A stretch of DNA of 64,000 nt from Paludibacteraceae bacterium (GCA_017450685.1 JAFSTB010000010.1:1-64000); one strand, 5' to 3'. Shown: positions 51,651 through 61,817, counted from the first letter of the stretch. Numbers and translations: made by a program. The notes: generated by a model from the sequence alone, not told the origin.

Positions 51651-53942
51651 ATGAAAAAGTGCATTATCATCCTCACGGTCGCATTCATCGCCACCGCCCT
51701 TTATGCCCAACAAGCCCCACAATTGAGTAAGGACAATATATCCGAGGTGGTGAAAGCCATGACCTTGGAAGAAAAAGCGCGTCTGTTGGTAGGCGGCGGT
51801 TACGACAGCCTTACTATCATAGGCGGCAAGCCGGTACGCGACACTAAGTATGTACCCGGTGCTGCCGGCGTAACCGTCTCTTTCTCACGACTTGGCATAC
51901 CTAACACTATGATGGTGGACGGTCCTGCCGGCGTACATATAGACGCACACCGTGAGGGCGAAAACCGCACTTATCATGCCACAGGCTTCCCCGTCGCCTC
52001 TTGCCTCGCCTGCACGTGGAACACTGCCTTGGTGGAAGAAGTGGGACGAGCCATGGGCAACGAAGCCAAAGAGTACGGCTGCGATGTCATACTCGGTCCG
52101 GGTATGAACATCCATCGTAACCCTCTATGCGGCAGGAACTTCGAATACTTCAGCGAAGACCCTTTCATCACCGGCGAGATGGGAACGGCAATGGTGAACG
52201 GTATTCAGAGTCAAGGCATAGGTGTAAGCGCCAAGCACTATGCCGTCAACTCACAAGAGGCTGACCGTGAAAGAGTGGACGAACAAGTGAGCGACAGAGC
52301 ACTGAGAGAGATCTATCTCAGAGGCTTTGAACGTATGGTCAGACATAGTCACCCTTGGACTATAATGGCTGCCTACAACCGCGTCAATGGTGTCTATGCA
52401 CAGTCAAGCCGATACCTGCTCACCGACATCTTACGCAACGAATGGGGCTTCGACGGCATAGTGATGACCGACTGGATAGGTGTCAGAAAAGACCTGCCCA
52501 TAGAAGAAGAGATACACGCCGGCGACGACCTGATGATGCCCGGTCGAGCCGCACAAATAACCAATATCATCAACGCTGTCAACGAAGGCAGACTGGCAAT
52601 CGAAGATGTGGACTTGAGCGTCACTCGTATGCTCAACTACATTGTCAAAACACAAAACTACAAAGGCTATCACCCGTCTAATAATCCCGACTTGCAGGCT
52701 CATGCCGCAATCACCCGTCAGAGCGCAACCGAAGGAATGGTGCTGCTCAAAAACAACGGTGTGCTGCCTCTCTCTGTCGGTGAGTCTTGCGACACGGTAG
52801 CACTGTTCGGTGTCTGCTCCTACGACTTCCTTTCAGGCGGTGTAGGCTCAGGTTGCGTGGAAGTACCATACGTAGTGGACATGCTTACAGGACTGAAAAA
52901 CAGCGGCATAGCCACCACTAAACAACTAACCGACATCTACACCAGATATGTCGATTATGCCAAAGTGAAACTGCAAGCCGACAAAAACCCATACATGTGG
53001 TTCTTAGACCAAGGACAACCTAAGTTAGATGAGATAGAGGTGTCCGACCGCTGCATCAACCACGAGGTTCAGTCAGCCGATATGGCTATCATCACCATAG
53101 GCCGTCAAGCAGGTGAGAGTATCGACCGCACCGTGGATAACGACTTCAACCTCTCCGAACAGGAACGCTCACTCATCAATCGCGTCAGCGACGCTTTCCA
53201 CTCGGCAGGCAAACCTGTAGTGGTCATCATCAACTCCGGCTCTGTCATTGAGACCGTCTCATGGCGGGATCGCGCCGATGCTATCCTTCTGGCATGGCAA
53301 CCCGGAGAAGAAGGTGGCAATTCAGTGGCGGACGTACTAACAGGAAAAGCCAACCCCTCCGGCAGACTGGCTATGACATGGCCTATATCGGTATATGACC
53401 ACTGGTCAACACAAAACTTCCCGCAAGATAAAGATATGGATATGTACACCTACAAACGATTCGAATGTTGGGGAAGACAGATAAAGAACGTCGATTACAC
53501 CAAGCACGAAGAAGGCATCTATGTCGGTTATCGCTATTTCGATACCTACAACAAACCCACCGCTTACCCCTTCGGCTACGGCTTGAGTTACACACGCTTC
53601 GAATACAGCAAACCGTCTGTCAAACTCAAAGGCGACAATGTGGAAGTAAGTGTAACGGTCACTAACGTCGGTCAACGCGCCGGCAAAGAGGTGGTGCAAG
53701 TGTATGTCAATGCCCCAAAAGGCGGGTTGGATAAACCTAATAAAGAGTTGCGCGCTTTTGCCAAGACGGCATCACTGCAACCCGGTGAGAAAGAAGTGGT
53801 AACGATGACCATCCCACGCTCAGACCTCGCTTCATACGACGAAACACAAAAGGCATGGGTGGTGGCTGAAGGTCAATATACCTTCTATACATCCGCTTCC
53901 ATCAACGATGTACGATTCACTAATACACTCAATATCAAATAA
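51651..53942 (+). CDS. Glycoside hydrolase family 3 beta-glucosidase-type enzyme
   Basis: A 763-residue exported enzyme (signal peptide MKKCIIILTVAFIATALYAQ) that removes terminal beta-linked sugars, most likely glucose. The catalytic nucleophile is D274 in GIVMTDW, and KHYAVN (195-200) and GRNFEYFSEDP are typical. The second domain has the GH3_C fold (about 360-600), followed by a Fn3-like C-terminal domain (KEVVQVYVNAPKG). No lipobox, so it is probably periplasmic. It is not part of the SusC/SusD locus. Confidence 0.92.
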   Translation: MKKCIIILTVAFIATALYAQQAPQLSKDNISEVVKAMTLEEKARLLVGGGYDSLTIIGGKPVRDTKYVPGAAGVTVSFSRLGIPNTMMVDGPAGVHIDAHREGENRTYHATGFPVASCLACTWNTALVEEVGRAMGNEAKEYGCDVILGPGMNIHRNPLCGRNFEYFSEDPFITGEMGTAMVNGIQSQGIGVSAKHYAVNSQEADRERVDEQVSDRALREIYLRGFERMVRHSHPWTIMAAYNRVNGVYAQSSRYLLTDILRNEWGFDGIVMTDWIGVRKDLPIEEEIHAGDDLMMPGRAAQITNIINAVNEGRLAIEDVDLSVTRMLNYIVKTQNYKGYHPSNNPDLQAHAAITRQSATEGMVLLKNNGVLPLSVGESCDTVALFGVCSYDFLSGGVGSGCVEVPYVVDMLTGLKNSGIATTKQLTDIYTRYVDYAKVKLQADKNPYMWFLDQGQPKLDEIEVSDRCINHEVQSADMAIITIGRQAGESIDRTVDNDFNLSEQERSLINRVSDAFHSAGKPVVVIINSGSVIETVSWRDRADAILLAWQPGEEGGNSVADVLTGKANPSGRLAMTWPISVYDHWSTQNFPQDKDMDMYTYKRFECWGRQIKNVDYTKHEEGIYVGYRYFDTYNKPTAYPFGYGLSYTRFEYSKPSVKLKGDNVEVSVTVTNVGQRAGKEVVQVYVNAPKGGLDKPNKELRAFAKTASLQPGEKEVVTMTIPRSDLASYDETQKAWVVAEGQYTFYTSASINDVRFTNTLNIK

Positions 53943-53959
53943 CTCTCATCGTCCGACCA

Positions 53960-54949
53960 ATGTTTTTAGACATCGATCTCACCAACCCCACTATTCTGCC
54001 TACCGACTCCGTGCAAATAATAACACGGAACATCATTGAGCAGATGAAGTCCGACCCTACCGCTTTCTGGACCAACTTCATGCAGAGTGCACTTAATTTT
54101 GGTCTGAAAGTAGTGGCAGCACTGCTTATCTATATCGTCGGCTCGTGGATTATATCCCGTATAAAGAAAGTTCTTAAACGCGTGTTCATCCGACGTAAGA
54201 CTGAGCGCACTTTGGCTTCGTTCATCACTTCGTTTGTCACCATTTCGCTCACCATCCTTCTTGTCATCATCACCGTCAGCACATTAGGTGTCAATACCAC
54301 ATCCTTGGCGGCGTTGCTGGCAGCCGGCGGTATGGCTATCGGTATGGCACTGTCGGGCACTGTTCAAAACTTCGCAGGCGGAATAATGCTATTAGCCTTC
54401 AAACCCTTTAAGGCAGGCGACTTCATTGAGGCTCAAGGCGTTAGCGGTACGGTGGTGGAAGTGAGTATCACATCCACACGTATCCTAACCACTGACAACC
54501 GAGTTATCATCCTACCCAACGGAGCACTAAGCAACGGCACTATCGACAACTATTCTGCACGACCTTTTCGACGCGTGGAATGGCAAGTGAGTGTCGCTTA
54601 CGGTTCTGATGCAGACAACTTCAAGCAAACAGTTCTTCAGATGCTGCAAGAAGATACACGAGTGCTGCAAGCGGATGCCAACCTCGACAAACTGTATAAA
54701 GAGATGGATATCAGTGCTTACCAACTCAACACCGTAGGCTATCGTATGAGTGCCATACCCGCACCGTTTGTGGCATTAAGCACTCTGAACGAAAACGACA
54801 TCACTTTTGTTATCCGTGCATGGGTCAGAGCAAGCGACTTTTGGAACGTGTTCTTCAATATGCAAGAGCGGTTCTATACCGAACTGCCGCAACACGGCTT
54901 CGCCTTTGCTTACCCGCACGTGGATGTCACTATGGTCGCAAACGACTGA
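53960..54949 (+). CDS. Small-conductance mechanosensitive channel (MscS family)
   Basis: A 329-residue inner-membrane channel that opens under membrane tension and protects against osmotic downshock. Three membrane segments (about 40-140) end in the pore helix LAALLAAGGMAIGMALSGTVQNFAGGIMLL, rich in Gly and Ala as in MscS TM3. The beta domain follows (FKAGDFIEAQGVSGTVVEVSI; LPNGALSNGTIDNYSARPFRR). It lies 17 bases after the GH3 gene and overlaps the TetR gene by 20 bases tail to tail. Confidence 0.92.
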   Translation: MFLDIDLTNPTILPTDSVQIITRNIIEQMKSDPTAFWTNFMQSALNFGLKVVAALLIYIVGSWIISRIKKVLKRVFIRRKTERTLASFITSFVTISLTILLVIITVSTLGVNTTSLAALLAAGGMAIGMALSGTVQNFAGGIMLLAFKPFKAGDFIEAQGVSGTVVEVSITSTRILTTDNRVIILPNGALSNGTIDNYSARPFRRVEWQVSVAYGSDADNFKQTVLQMLQEDTRVLQADANLDKLYKEMDISAYQLNTVGYRMSAIPAPFVALSTLNENDITFVIRAWVRASDFWNVFFNMQERFYTELPQHGFAFAYPHVDVTMVAND

Positions 54950-55556
54950 TAAGCATGCACTTAATCTCTTGCTTACGCTCGCTCAGATAGGTCTCCTGCT
55001 CTGCGAGCGTTCGCTGTAATAAATCGGCATACAAAGGCAAACTCAAAAAAGTGGTCGCCACTAACGATATAACGGAAATAAGCAGATTAAAAGGATCTAT
55101 ATCTGTTATCTTTCCCATCTCATGAAGATGATAAACCAACCTCTTGTACTTCTCGTAAGCCTCCTGCCGAAGAGGGTTTAAGATAAAGAGTTGACGCATG
55201 GACTCACGACGTTCACTATTGATAATCAACTCCTGCACAAGGAAAAAAGGCACTTTCGGATTATCACGCAACATAAGAAAATAAGTGTCTATCAGTCTAT
55301 CTATTATCTCCTCTATACTTAAGCCTTCTATCGGCTCATCCAATATAGTGGAGATAATAGACAGAGTATTATTGACCTCAGCCAGATAAATCTTTTCAAA
55401 GAGGTTCTCTTTGGTGCGATAGTAGTAATGTATAAGTGCCTGATTGCAACCCGCTTTGCGAGCAATATCCGTAGTGGAAGTGGCAGCAAAACCTTTCTCC
55501 AAAAACAGTTGTTTGGCGGCTGCCATTATCTCTAATTCTATTTTGGTTGGTTCCAT
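54930..55556 (-). CDS. TetR/AcrR-family transcriptional regulator
   Basis: A 208-residue repressor. The N-terminal helix-turn-helix is typical: IMAAAKQLFLEKGFAATSTTDIARKAGCNQALIHYYYRTKENLF (about 9-52, quoted here only for its layout: helix 1, helix 2, recognition helix ending in HYYY). The C-terminal ligand domain is all helical. It is 14 bases after the activase gene pair and likely co-transcribed. Its ligand could be an acyl-CoA or a related metabolite of that system, which is inference from position. Confidence 0.88.
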   Translation of the reverse strand: MEPTKIELEIMAAAKQLFLEKGFAATSTTDIARKAGCNQALIHYYYRTKENLFEKIYLAEVNNTLSIISTILDEPIEGLSIEEIIDRLIDTYFLMLRDNPKVPFFLVQELIINSERRESMRQLFILNPLRQEAYEKYKRLVYHLHEMGKITDIDPFNLLISVISLVATTFLSLPLYADLLQRTLAEQETYLSERKQEIKCMLISRLRP

Positions 55557-55570
55557 AATAATACTTTCCG

Positions 55571-58048
55571 TTATTGGTTAATCATAAAGTGCAATCTGTT
55601 TTGCACATTGGCTTCACTCGTGCCTGAATCGAAGTCGAGAAAAAGAAGAGAGAGATTGGGATAAACTGTTTTCAGTCGTTTCTCTATTCCTTTGGAAATG
55701 ATGTGATTGGCTATGCAACCAAAAGGTTGAACACTTACCACTTTGTTTATTCCGTTTTCCGCCAAATGACATATCTCGCCCGAGAGGAACCACCCTTCGC
55801 CGAAGTCGGCTGCCGGATTGATTACCTGACGAGATAAACGACTGATCTCATATATATCGGCAAAAGGTCGATAGAGCCCGAAAGAGCGGCAAGCACGGTC
55901 AAAACGATGCGCTATATGCATAACATATCTGTTTATCAGTCTTGCCATTAGAGGGTGCAACTCTGTTTGCTTGATATGCTGTTCACGGTTGATGTGTACA
56001 TTGGGCAGTTTGGTCAGAAAGAAGCCGGTTATAGAAGGCGGCACCACTTCCACACCGTGTTCAACAAGCCAATCTACCACATGCAAATTACTGAAAGAGT
56101 TATACTTAACATATATCTCGCCCACTAATCCGACAGTCGGAACCGACTTCTGCATATCACATATATCCGCAAAATCCGCTGCCGCTTGCCGAGCAAGACT
56201 TACCAATCCGTCTGTATCACGCTTTAAGACAAACACTTGCGCTTGTTCCGTATATCGCTCATACAGCCGTCGTGCCGTACCCTTCTCCTTCTCGCGAGCC
56301 ATGGCAGGGTAATAGAGTTTTTGCATCGTATCGGCAAAGAAAAGCGAATATAGCAGTATCTTCCACATCTTTTTCCACGGTATATCGAACCCCGGCTGAC
56401 TATTGTTCAGTCCGTTTCCTAAAGCCACACTGACAACAGGCACATCAGCAAAACCGGCTTTGACAAGAGCATTCTTAATCAGCGAATAGTAGTTCGACGC
56501 ACGGCATTGACCGCCTGTTTGAGTGATTGCCACGGCTGTTTTCGTAAGGTCATAGTTGCCTGACTTTAACGCTCTTAGCAAACTGCCGACAGTGATGGTT
56601 GCAGGGTAGCACACATCGTTGTTCACATCTTGCAACCCCTCTTCAGCATCTTGCCGGTTGCCCATTGGCAGACATACCAACTTATACCCTGCCACCTCAA
56701 ACAATGAGGACAGATATTCAGAATAACCTTCGGCAAAGTACGGCGCAAGAATGGTGCGCCTACGGTCCTCCTCTGCAAAAGGCTTGGTGGTAACGGCTGT
56801 TTTTACTAAAGGCTCTCTTTGTTCACTTTCTACCCTCTCCTCACTCTTTACACTTTCCACCAACGAGCGGATTCTAAGGTGCAGACTGCCTATATTGTTC
56901 ACATCATCTATCTTCAAGACGGTGAGGTTCTTACCTTGTCTTGACAGTATGGCTCTCACCTCATCCAGTATGAAAGCGTCCGGACCGCAACCAAAAGATG
57001 TCAGTTCCACCATCTGCAAACCTCTATACTGATATTTGGCAGCAAAAGAGGCGGCTTTGAAGATACGGTTGGGGTATGCCCACTGAGTGAGTGCGTTCAA
57101 TTCCTCATACACATCTTTGCCTGCTTTGGCTGCCACATTCTCTGTTATAACATCAATCCCCATATCGGCTATGCTTTGCGATACTTTGTGCTCTATAAGC
57201 GGGTCTATATGATAAGGCCGAGCAGCCAACAATATAACCATCCTACCCTCTTTTTGAGCCTCTTGCAACACCGTCTGCGCTTTCTGCTCAAGAGACAACA
57301 GATAGCGTTGTTGCGTCTCATAGGCTTTCTTGACAGCCGATATAACCACCTCTTTCTCAACTCCTAATGCGGTAAGCCAGTCCACACATGAAGCGGTGAG
57401 CAGTGTAAGGTCTTGAAAGTTAATGACGGGTGAATCCAAAGGGATGCCGTACTTCTGTTCCGGCTGAATAGAGGCACGGATAACATCCGAATAGCCGCTC
57501 ACAACCGGACAGTTGAAAGAGTTACCGCTCTTCTCGTCCTCCTTGCGCTCATACACCACCCACGGATAGAAAAGACGATCAACTTTCTTCTCTATAAGGT
57601 TCATTATATGACCGTGCATCAACTTGGCAGGGAAACATATATTATCTGCCACTATACTGCGTATGCCTTTCTCGTAGAGAGAGTTAGTTGAACTCTTTGA
57701 CAAGACGGGCTCAATGCCGCACTCGGTAAGCAGCGTGTGCCAAAAGGGATAGTCCTCATATATACCCAGAGCACGAGGGATACCAATACGCATACGATAG
57801 GTGCCTTTCTTGGGTTTATCCTGACGGAAAAGAAGCATGTTCTTCCAAGCGAACATATTAAACCCTTTCCGCTCTGAGAGCTTGGTATTAGAATAGATCT
57901 TCTCACATTGATTGCCGGAGTGGTAGGTCTGACCATTGTCAAAAAGGTATCGTTTGACGGTGCAGTGGTTCTCACATCCCGGGCATACTTCTGTAGTAGT
58001 GGTATATCCGTTGCCGTTAAGCAAATCGTCTAAGTGTCTCATTGTCAT
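55571..58048 (-). CDS. Acyl-CoA dehydratase activase-related protein (DUF2229 type)
   Basis: An 825-residue protein. It starts with a cysteine cluster (CPGCENHCTVKR, then NQCEKIY), followed by the DUF2229 signature (MRIGIPRALGIYEDYPFWHTLL, about 82-103). The C-terminal half contains segments like the HgdB component of 2-hydroxyacyl-CoA dehydratases (NDVCYPATITVGSLL; TQTGGQCRASNYYS), which bind an Fe-S cluster. Together with the activase gene it would make the about 1,400-residue protein normally found as one chain. The start lies inside the activase stop (ATGA). The substrate is not known. Confidence 0.82.
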   Translation of the reverse strand: MTMRHLDDLLNGNGYTTTTEVCPGCENHCTVKRYLFDNGQTYHSGNQCEKIYSNTKLSERKGFNMFAWKNMLLFRQDKPKKGTYRMRIGIPRALGIYEDYPFWHTLLTECGIEPVLSKSSTNSLYEKGIRSIVADNICFPAKLMHGHIMNLIEKKVDRLFYPWVVYERKEDEKSGNSFNCPVVSGYSDVIRASIQPEQKYGIPLDSPVINFQDLTLLTASCVDWLTALGVEKEVVISAVKKAYETQQRYLLSLEQKAQTVLQEAQKEGRMVILLAARPYHIDPLIEHKVSQSIADMGIDVITENVAAKAGKDVYEELNALTQWAYPNRIFKAASFAAKYQYRGLQMVELTSFGCGPDAFILDEVRAILSRQGKNLTVLKIDDVNNIGSLHLRIRSLVESVKSEERVESEQREPLVKTAVTTKPFAEEDRRRTILAPYFAEGYSEYLSSLFEVAGYKLVCLPMGNRQDAEEGLQDVNNDVCYPATITVGSLLRALKSGNYDLTKTAVAITQTGGQCRASNYYSLIKNALVKAGFADVPVVSVALGNGLNNSQPGFDIPWKKMWKILLYSLFFADTMQKLYYPAMAREKEKGTARRLYERYTEQAQVFVLKRDTDGLVSLARQAAADFADICDMQKSVPTVGLVGEIYVKYNSFSNLHVVDWLVEHGVEVVPPSITGFFLTKLPNVHINREQHIKQTELHPLMARLINRYVMHIAHRFDRACRSFGLYRPFADIYEISRLSRQVINPAADFGEGWFLSGEICHLAENGINKVVSVQPFGCIANHIISKGIEKRLKTVYPNLSLLFLDFDSGTSEANVQNRLHFMINQ

Positions 58049-59802
58049 TGCTGGTTTTTATATTGTCGGAGTGCATATAAAGCCGCACCGTATGCTCCCA
58101 TCAGTTCAGGGCAGTCAGTGAAATGCACCTCCGCACCGGTTATTCTCTCTAATGCGCGCACCACAGAACGGTTCTTGAATGTGCCGCCTTGCACCACTAT
58201 ATGTTTACCTAATTCGTCGGCAGAAGGCATCTTCAGTACCTTAAACAGACAGTTCTTCACCACCGAATACGACAGTCCTGCCGCTATATCATCCACTCCT
58301 GCACCTTCACGCATAGCTTGCTTAACCTTCGAGTTCATAAACACCGTGCAACGGGTACCAAGGTCATATGGACTGTGAGCATAGCAAGCCATACGGGCAA
58401 AAGCAGACAGATCATAACCCAACTGATTGGCAAAAGTCATAAGAAAAGAGCCACACCCGCTCGAACATGCCTCATTGATTTCGATGCGGCGAATGGTGCC
58501 ATTGTCAACGAAGATGGCTTTCATATCCTGTCCGCCTATGTCTAACACAAACGATACCTGTGAATCAACCTGTTGTGCAGCCTTGAAATGCGCCATAGTC
58601 TCCACTATGCCGTCATCGATGCCGTATGCCGTGCGAAGCAGGTTCTCACCATAACCGGTAACGGCACTACGAGCAATATATGCATCCGTAGGTATAACGG
58701 CGGAGTCTTTGAGCAGTTGCAACGCTTGATGAAAAGTGCCTAATGCATCACCAAGATTGAAAGCATAATGACTGAACACTATCTTTCCCTCTGCGTTGAG
58801 CAATACCACCTTAGTGGTAGTACTGCCTGAATCGACACCAAGGAAATAGTTTTTTGCCAATGGGTCACTAACGCCAACGACTTGAGTATCTATATGTATC
58901 TGCCGTTTCTGCAACCACAGTTCAAACTCTTCTTCCGAGTCAAACAATGGTTGTTGCTGTTGGTCAGACGACGAAAGAGTCGGTTGGTCAGAGGCAAAAA
59001 GGTCTATTAGTTGCTGCAAACTGTATGTCTCACCATCAGCAAGCAAAGCACAACCGGTGGCTGGCACATATTGCGGTTCCTTGATATCAACGGCATCAGC
59101 CTCTGTCAGTTGCATCACTTCCAACAGATGTTTTTTCAGTTCCGGCAGATAAGCAAACGGTCCGCCTGCAAAGCACACTTTGGGCTTAATGTCCATTCCT
59201 CGAGCCAAGGCTGCCACCACTTGTACAGCCACCGCACGAAACATTGAAGCGGCTATATCCGTCTTTGGCACATTGCGAGAGAGAAGGTTCTGTATGTCCG
59301 TCTTTGAGAATACACCGCAACGGGAAGCAATAGGATGTATATGTTCGGCTTTAAGGGCAAGGTCGTTCAGTTCTGCCGTCTGCACTCCAAGCAAAGTGGC
59401 AGTCTGATCAATGAACGAACCCGTACCACCGGCACAATTGCCGTTCATACGCATATCGGGCACCCTACCCTCCTCGAAAAATATCATCTTCGAGTCCTCA
59501 CCACCCATATCTACAAATGTTCTTACATCCGGATAAAAACGACGTACCACTTCAGTGGCGGCTATCACCTCTTGCGTGAATGGCAGATTAAGACGCTCGG
59601 CATAACCCATACCTACCGAACCCGTCATACGCACTTGCAACTGACAATCACCCACTTGCTTCTGTATCTCTCTTAGCACTTCTGCCATCACCTTCGATGG
59701 ATTAGCATGATGCCTGCGATAAACACTCAACCTATCCGACAAACACACTTTCAGCGTCGTCGAACCGATATCCACCCCTAACTTAAATAACTGATTAGGC
59801 AT
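58045..59802 (-). CDS. Acyl-CoA dehydratase activase, tandem BcrAD/BadFG ATPase domains
   Basis: A 585-residue protein with two ASKHA-fold ATPase domains: LGVDIGSTTLKV (8-19) with MGGEDSKMI, and LGVDSGSTTTKVVLL (about 319) with DIGGQDMKAIF. Each has the cysteine/glycine loop for the 4Fe-4S cluster at the dimer interface (CAGGTGSFID; ACSSGCGSFLM). Such activators use ATP to pass one low-potential electron to a dehydratase. ATG 59802 is chosen because the upstream frame to 59853 crosses the promoter. It is translationally coupled to the DUF2229 gene. Confidence 0.88.
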   Translation of the reverse strand: MPNQLFKLGVDIGSTTLKVCLSDRLSVYRRHHANPSKVMAEVLREIQKQVGDCQLQVRMTGSVGMGYAERLNLPFTQEVIAATEVVRRFYPDVRTFVDMGGEDSKMIFFEEGRVPDMRMNGNCAGGTGSFIDQTATLLGVQTAELNDLALKAEHIHPIASRCGVFSKTDIQNLLSRNVPKTDIAASMFRAVAVQVVAALARGMDIKPKVCFAGGPFAYLPELKKHLLEVMQLTEADAVDIKEPQYVPATGCALLADGETYSLQQLIDLFASDQPTLSSSDQQQQPLFDSEEEFELWLQKRQIHIDTQVVGVSDPLAKNYFLGVDSGSTTTKVVLLNAEGKIVFSHYAFNLGDALGTFHQALQLLKDSAVIPTDAYIARSAVTGYGENLLRTAYGIDDGIVETMAHFKAAQQVDSQVSFVLDIGGQDMKAIFVDNGTIRRIEINEACSSGCGSFLMTFANQLGYDLSAFARMACYAHSPYDLGTRCTVFMNSKVKQAMREGAGVDDIAAGLSYSVVKNCLFKVLKMPSADELGKHIVVQGGTFKNRSVVRALERITGAEVHFTDCPELMGAYGAALYALRQYKNQQ

Positions 59803-59839
59803 ATAATTGTACTGTTTAATAACTCTATTAAATATGCTG

Positions 59840-59869
59840 CAAAGGTAAGGCAAAAAATATATTGAGCAA
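59840..59869 (-). promoter_or_regulatory. Promoter of the activase-DUF2229-TetR operon
   Basis: On the minus strand: TTG (59869-59867), 19 bases, TACCTTTG (59847-59840), about 38 bases upstream of the ATG at 59802. Confidence 0.7.
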
Positions 59870-59955
59870 AATTATTGGCAAAAAACTTACAATTTAGAAT
59901 CTCTCTAACTCTTTCAATTCTGACTCAACAGATGATTCAAACCGACGGAAACGTT

Positions 59956-60007
59956 TACCACGTCTGTTTCCTTTGCCGGGTTAATGGTATAGGAAACAGA
60001 CGTGGTA
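59956..60007 (-). terminator. Terminator of the MBL-rubredoxin/thioesterase operon
   Basis: Perfect 17-base arms (59956-59972 and 59991-60007) around an 18-base loop, 25 bases past the thioesterase stop. This is the longest perfect hairpin in the window. Confidence 0.78.
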
Positions 60008-60032
60008 TCAGAGATTTATTTTGCAATCGCAA

Positions 60033-60737
60033 CTACTTGCTAAACTGAAATATAGTGGACACCTGTTCTCCTAAATAAAGAACCACATAGTAATCATCAC
60101 CGCAGTCTAACACAGTAGGTTGCAGTGTATCTGCCAAACGAGCCGGTACTTTGTATTCGATTCTAACTCTTCGCACCGCAAAATCATCGGGTAAGAGATT
60201 AACTGCCATACGCATATATTCGGCATTATTAACGTGATGGTTATAGTCAATGTCCGTTTTATGTGCGATTATAGGTTGCATAAAGTGCAACTGCTCATGC
60301 GGCAGAATAATCCGCCGTTCAGTATATTCCATCTCAACTGGTGAGTCAACGGTGACGCTGTTCAGTATCTGTTCCGGCACACGTTGCAGCCTGCCCGTTT
60401 GGCGATTAACAAAAGCGCCTATACCCCAACTCAGATAACAAGGTTTGCCATCGTAGTCGTAGATACAAGTGTTGCGATAACCGAACATCGCTTTCACTTC
60501 ATAAACCGATGTACACACACTAAGTGCTTCACCATAAGCAGGTTCTCTAACCACATCTATCTGGCGATAAGCCAACAGTTGACCCATATCGTTCACTCGA
60601 AAATAATCGGCGAAGGTGGGTTCGGAATTAAGCCATAGTTCGGAACAATCCTGCATACGCTGCATCACAGCATACAATTTCATTTTCCCTCTTGCATCAC
60701 AAGAAGAGGGATAGACCTGTGTCGGAATAGTGAACAT
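60033..60737 (-). CDS. Acyl-ACP thioesterase (FatA-like)
   Basis: A 234-residue double-hotdog enzyme that releases fatty acids from acyl carrier protein. The first hotdog is in residues 1-120 (LYAVMQRMQDCSELW; GYRNTCIYDY) and the second in 130-230. The conserved catalytic segment is DIDYNHHVNNAEYM (Asp, Asn, His). Length is normal for bacterial PF01643 enzymes. It lies 21 bases after the rubredoxin-fusion gene and ends the transcript at the hairpin. Chain-length preference cannot be read. Confidence 0.88.
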   Translation of the reverse strand: MFTIPTQVYPSSCDARGKMKLYAVMQRMQDCSELWLNSEPTFADYFRVNDMGQLLAYRQIDVVREPAYGEALSVCTSVYEVKAMFGYRNTCIYDYDGKPCYLSWGIGAFVNRQTGRLQRVPEQILNSVTVDSPVEMEYTERRIILPHEQLHFMQPIIAHKTDIDYNHHVNNAEYMRMAVNLLPDDFAVRRVRIEYKVPARLADTLQPTVLDCGDDYYVVLYLGEQVSTIFQFSK

Positions 60738-60758
60738 ACTTCTCTTTATCTGAACAAC

Positions 60759-61700
60759 TTATGCTGGATTGAATTTCGATTTTGGTTGTTTGCAACGTGG
60801 GCAACGCCAGTCGTCGGGCAGGTCTTCAAAAGCGATGCCATCGTGTTCAGCCGGGTCATAGACATAGCCGCAAACAGAGCATACATACTTGCCTGTCTGC
60901 TCTTTTTGAGAGAAATCGACTTCGGCATAAACGGTTGGTACCGGTCGGTCTAAGTCCATCACACGCTTGGCTTCAAGGTTCTCATAGCCTTGCGGTGTAT
61001 GTGTACCGCAATAGACAGTAGGATGATGGCGAATAAACTCACGGATACGATCCTGCGTCTCACGAGCAGCCGAGAGGTCGTCAAAAACCACCGACAGTTT
61101 GTCCTCATAAAGAGCCTCATCTATATAGGTTATATCACCGTGAAGCATATAGTACAGACCGTCCGACTCAACTATAATAATGCTGTTACCTTTGGTATGA
61201 CCTTTGGCTTTGATAAGGTAGATACCTTCTTCTATCTTCTGCGATTCAGGGAAGTTGTAGTACGCGCCATCGGTGAAAGAAACAGACACTATATTGGTCA
61301 ATCCTTGCAGTTCAGCGGCATCTGTCTCCTCCTTATTGACATATACCTTGGCATTGGGGAAACTTTCCAGTTCACCGCTATGGTCTGAATGACGGTGAGT
61401 AAGAAGAATCTTCGTCACCTGTTCGGGTTTATATCCTAACGCTGCCAATGCCTCCATATACGAGCATATATCTTTGCCTGTATAAGCGAGACTTTTTTCT
61501 GTAGGCACTTCTTCAGGTGTACCGGCAGGCAGACCTGTGTCCACAAGAATGACCTCACTACCGGTGTCAATAAGATAGTTCTGCAAACTTCCGCGATAGC
61601 GTATGTTCTTATCAAATTTTTCCATTCCTTCCTCGCCTCCAAAAGCGAAAGGCTGAGTATAGAAACCTTCTTTTCTGAATTTAACTGCTTTTATTTGCAT
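60759..61700 (-). CDS. Metallo-beta-lactamase-fold/rubredoxin fusion protein
   Basis: A 313-residue cytoplasmic protein. The first about 220 residues are an MBL fold with [10 protein letters not shown] (HxHxDH) and GHTKGN. The last about 43 residues are a rubredoxin ([10 protein letters not shown], then WRCPRC; C274, C277, C300, C303), an electron carrier. The flavodoxin domain of flavodiiron proteins is absent. ATG 61700 is used because the upstream part of the frame overlaps the promoter. The rubredoxin could feed electrons to the MBL site or another redox partner; this is unknown. Confidence 0.85.
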   Translation of the reverse strand: MQIKAVKFRKEGFYTQPFAFGGEEGMEKFDKNIRYRGSLQNYLIDTGSEVILVDTGLPAGTPEEVPTEKSLAYTGKDICSYMEALAALGYKPEQVTKILLTHRHSDHSGELESFPNAKVYVNKEETDAAELQGLTNIVSVSFTDGAYYNFPESQKIEEGIYLIKAKGHTKGNSIIIVESDGLYYMLHGDITYIDEALYEDKLSVVFDDLSAARETQDRIREFIRHHPTVYCGTHTPQGYENLEAKRVMDLDRPVPTVYAEVDFSQKEQTGKYVCSVCGYVYDPAEHDGIAFEDLPDDWRCPRCKQPKSKFNPA

Positions 61701-61739
61701 AGTTGTTTGGGGTTTAAGTATTATTGATAAATTTTCGTG

Positions 61740-61747
61740 CAAAGGTA
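61740..61747 (-). promoter_or_regulatory. -7 box of the MBL-rubredoxin gene promoter
   Basis: TACCTTTG on the minus strand, about 40 bases upstream of the start at 61700. I find no TTG at the proper distance, so this promoter may depend on an activator. Confidence 0.5.
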
Positions 61748-61817
61748 ATACATCTTTTTCATATATGCATAATCATAGTTAGTTGCAACCTTTTTCCATG
61801 AGCAAATGAGCAGACAA

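Noticed and set aside
60759..61742. Flavodiiron (FprA/NorV) identity
   Set aside because: The MBL and rubredoxin parts are present but the flavodoxin domain is missing, so the name would be misleading.
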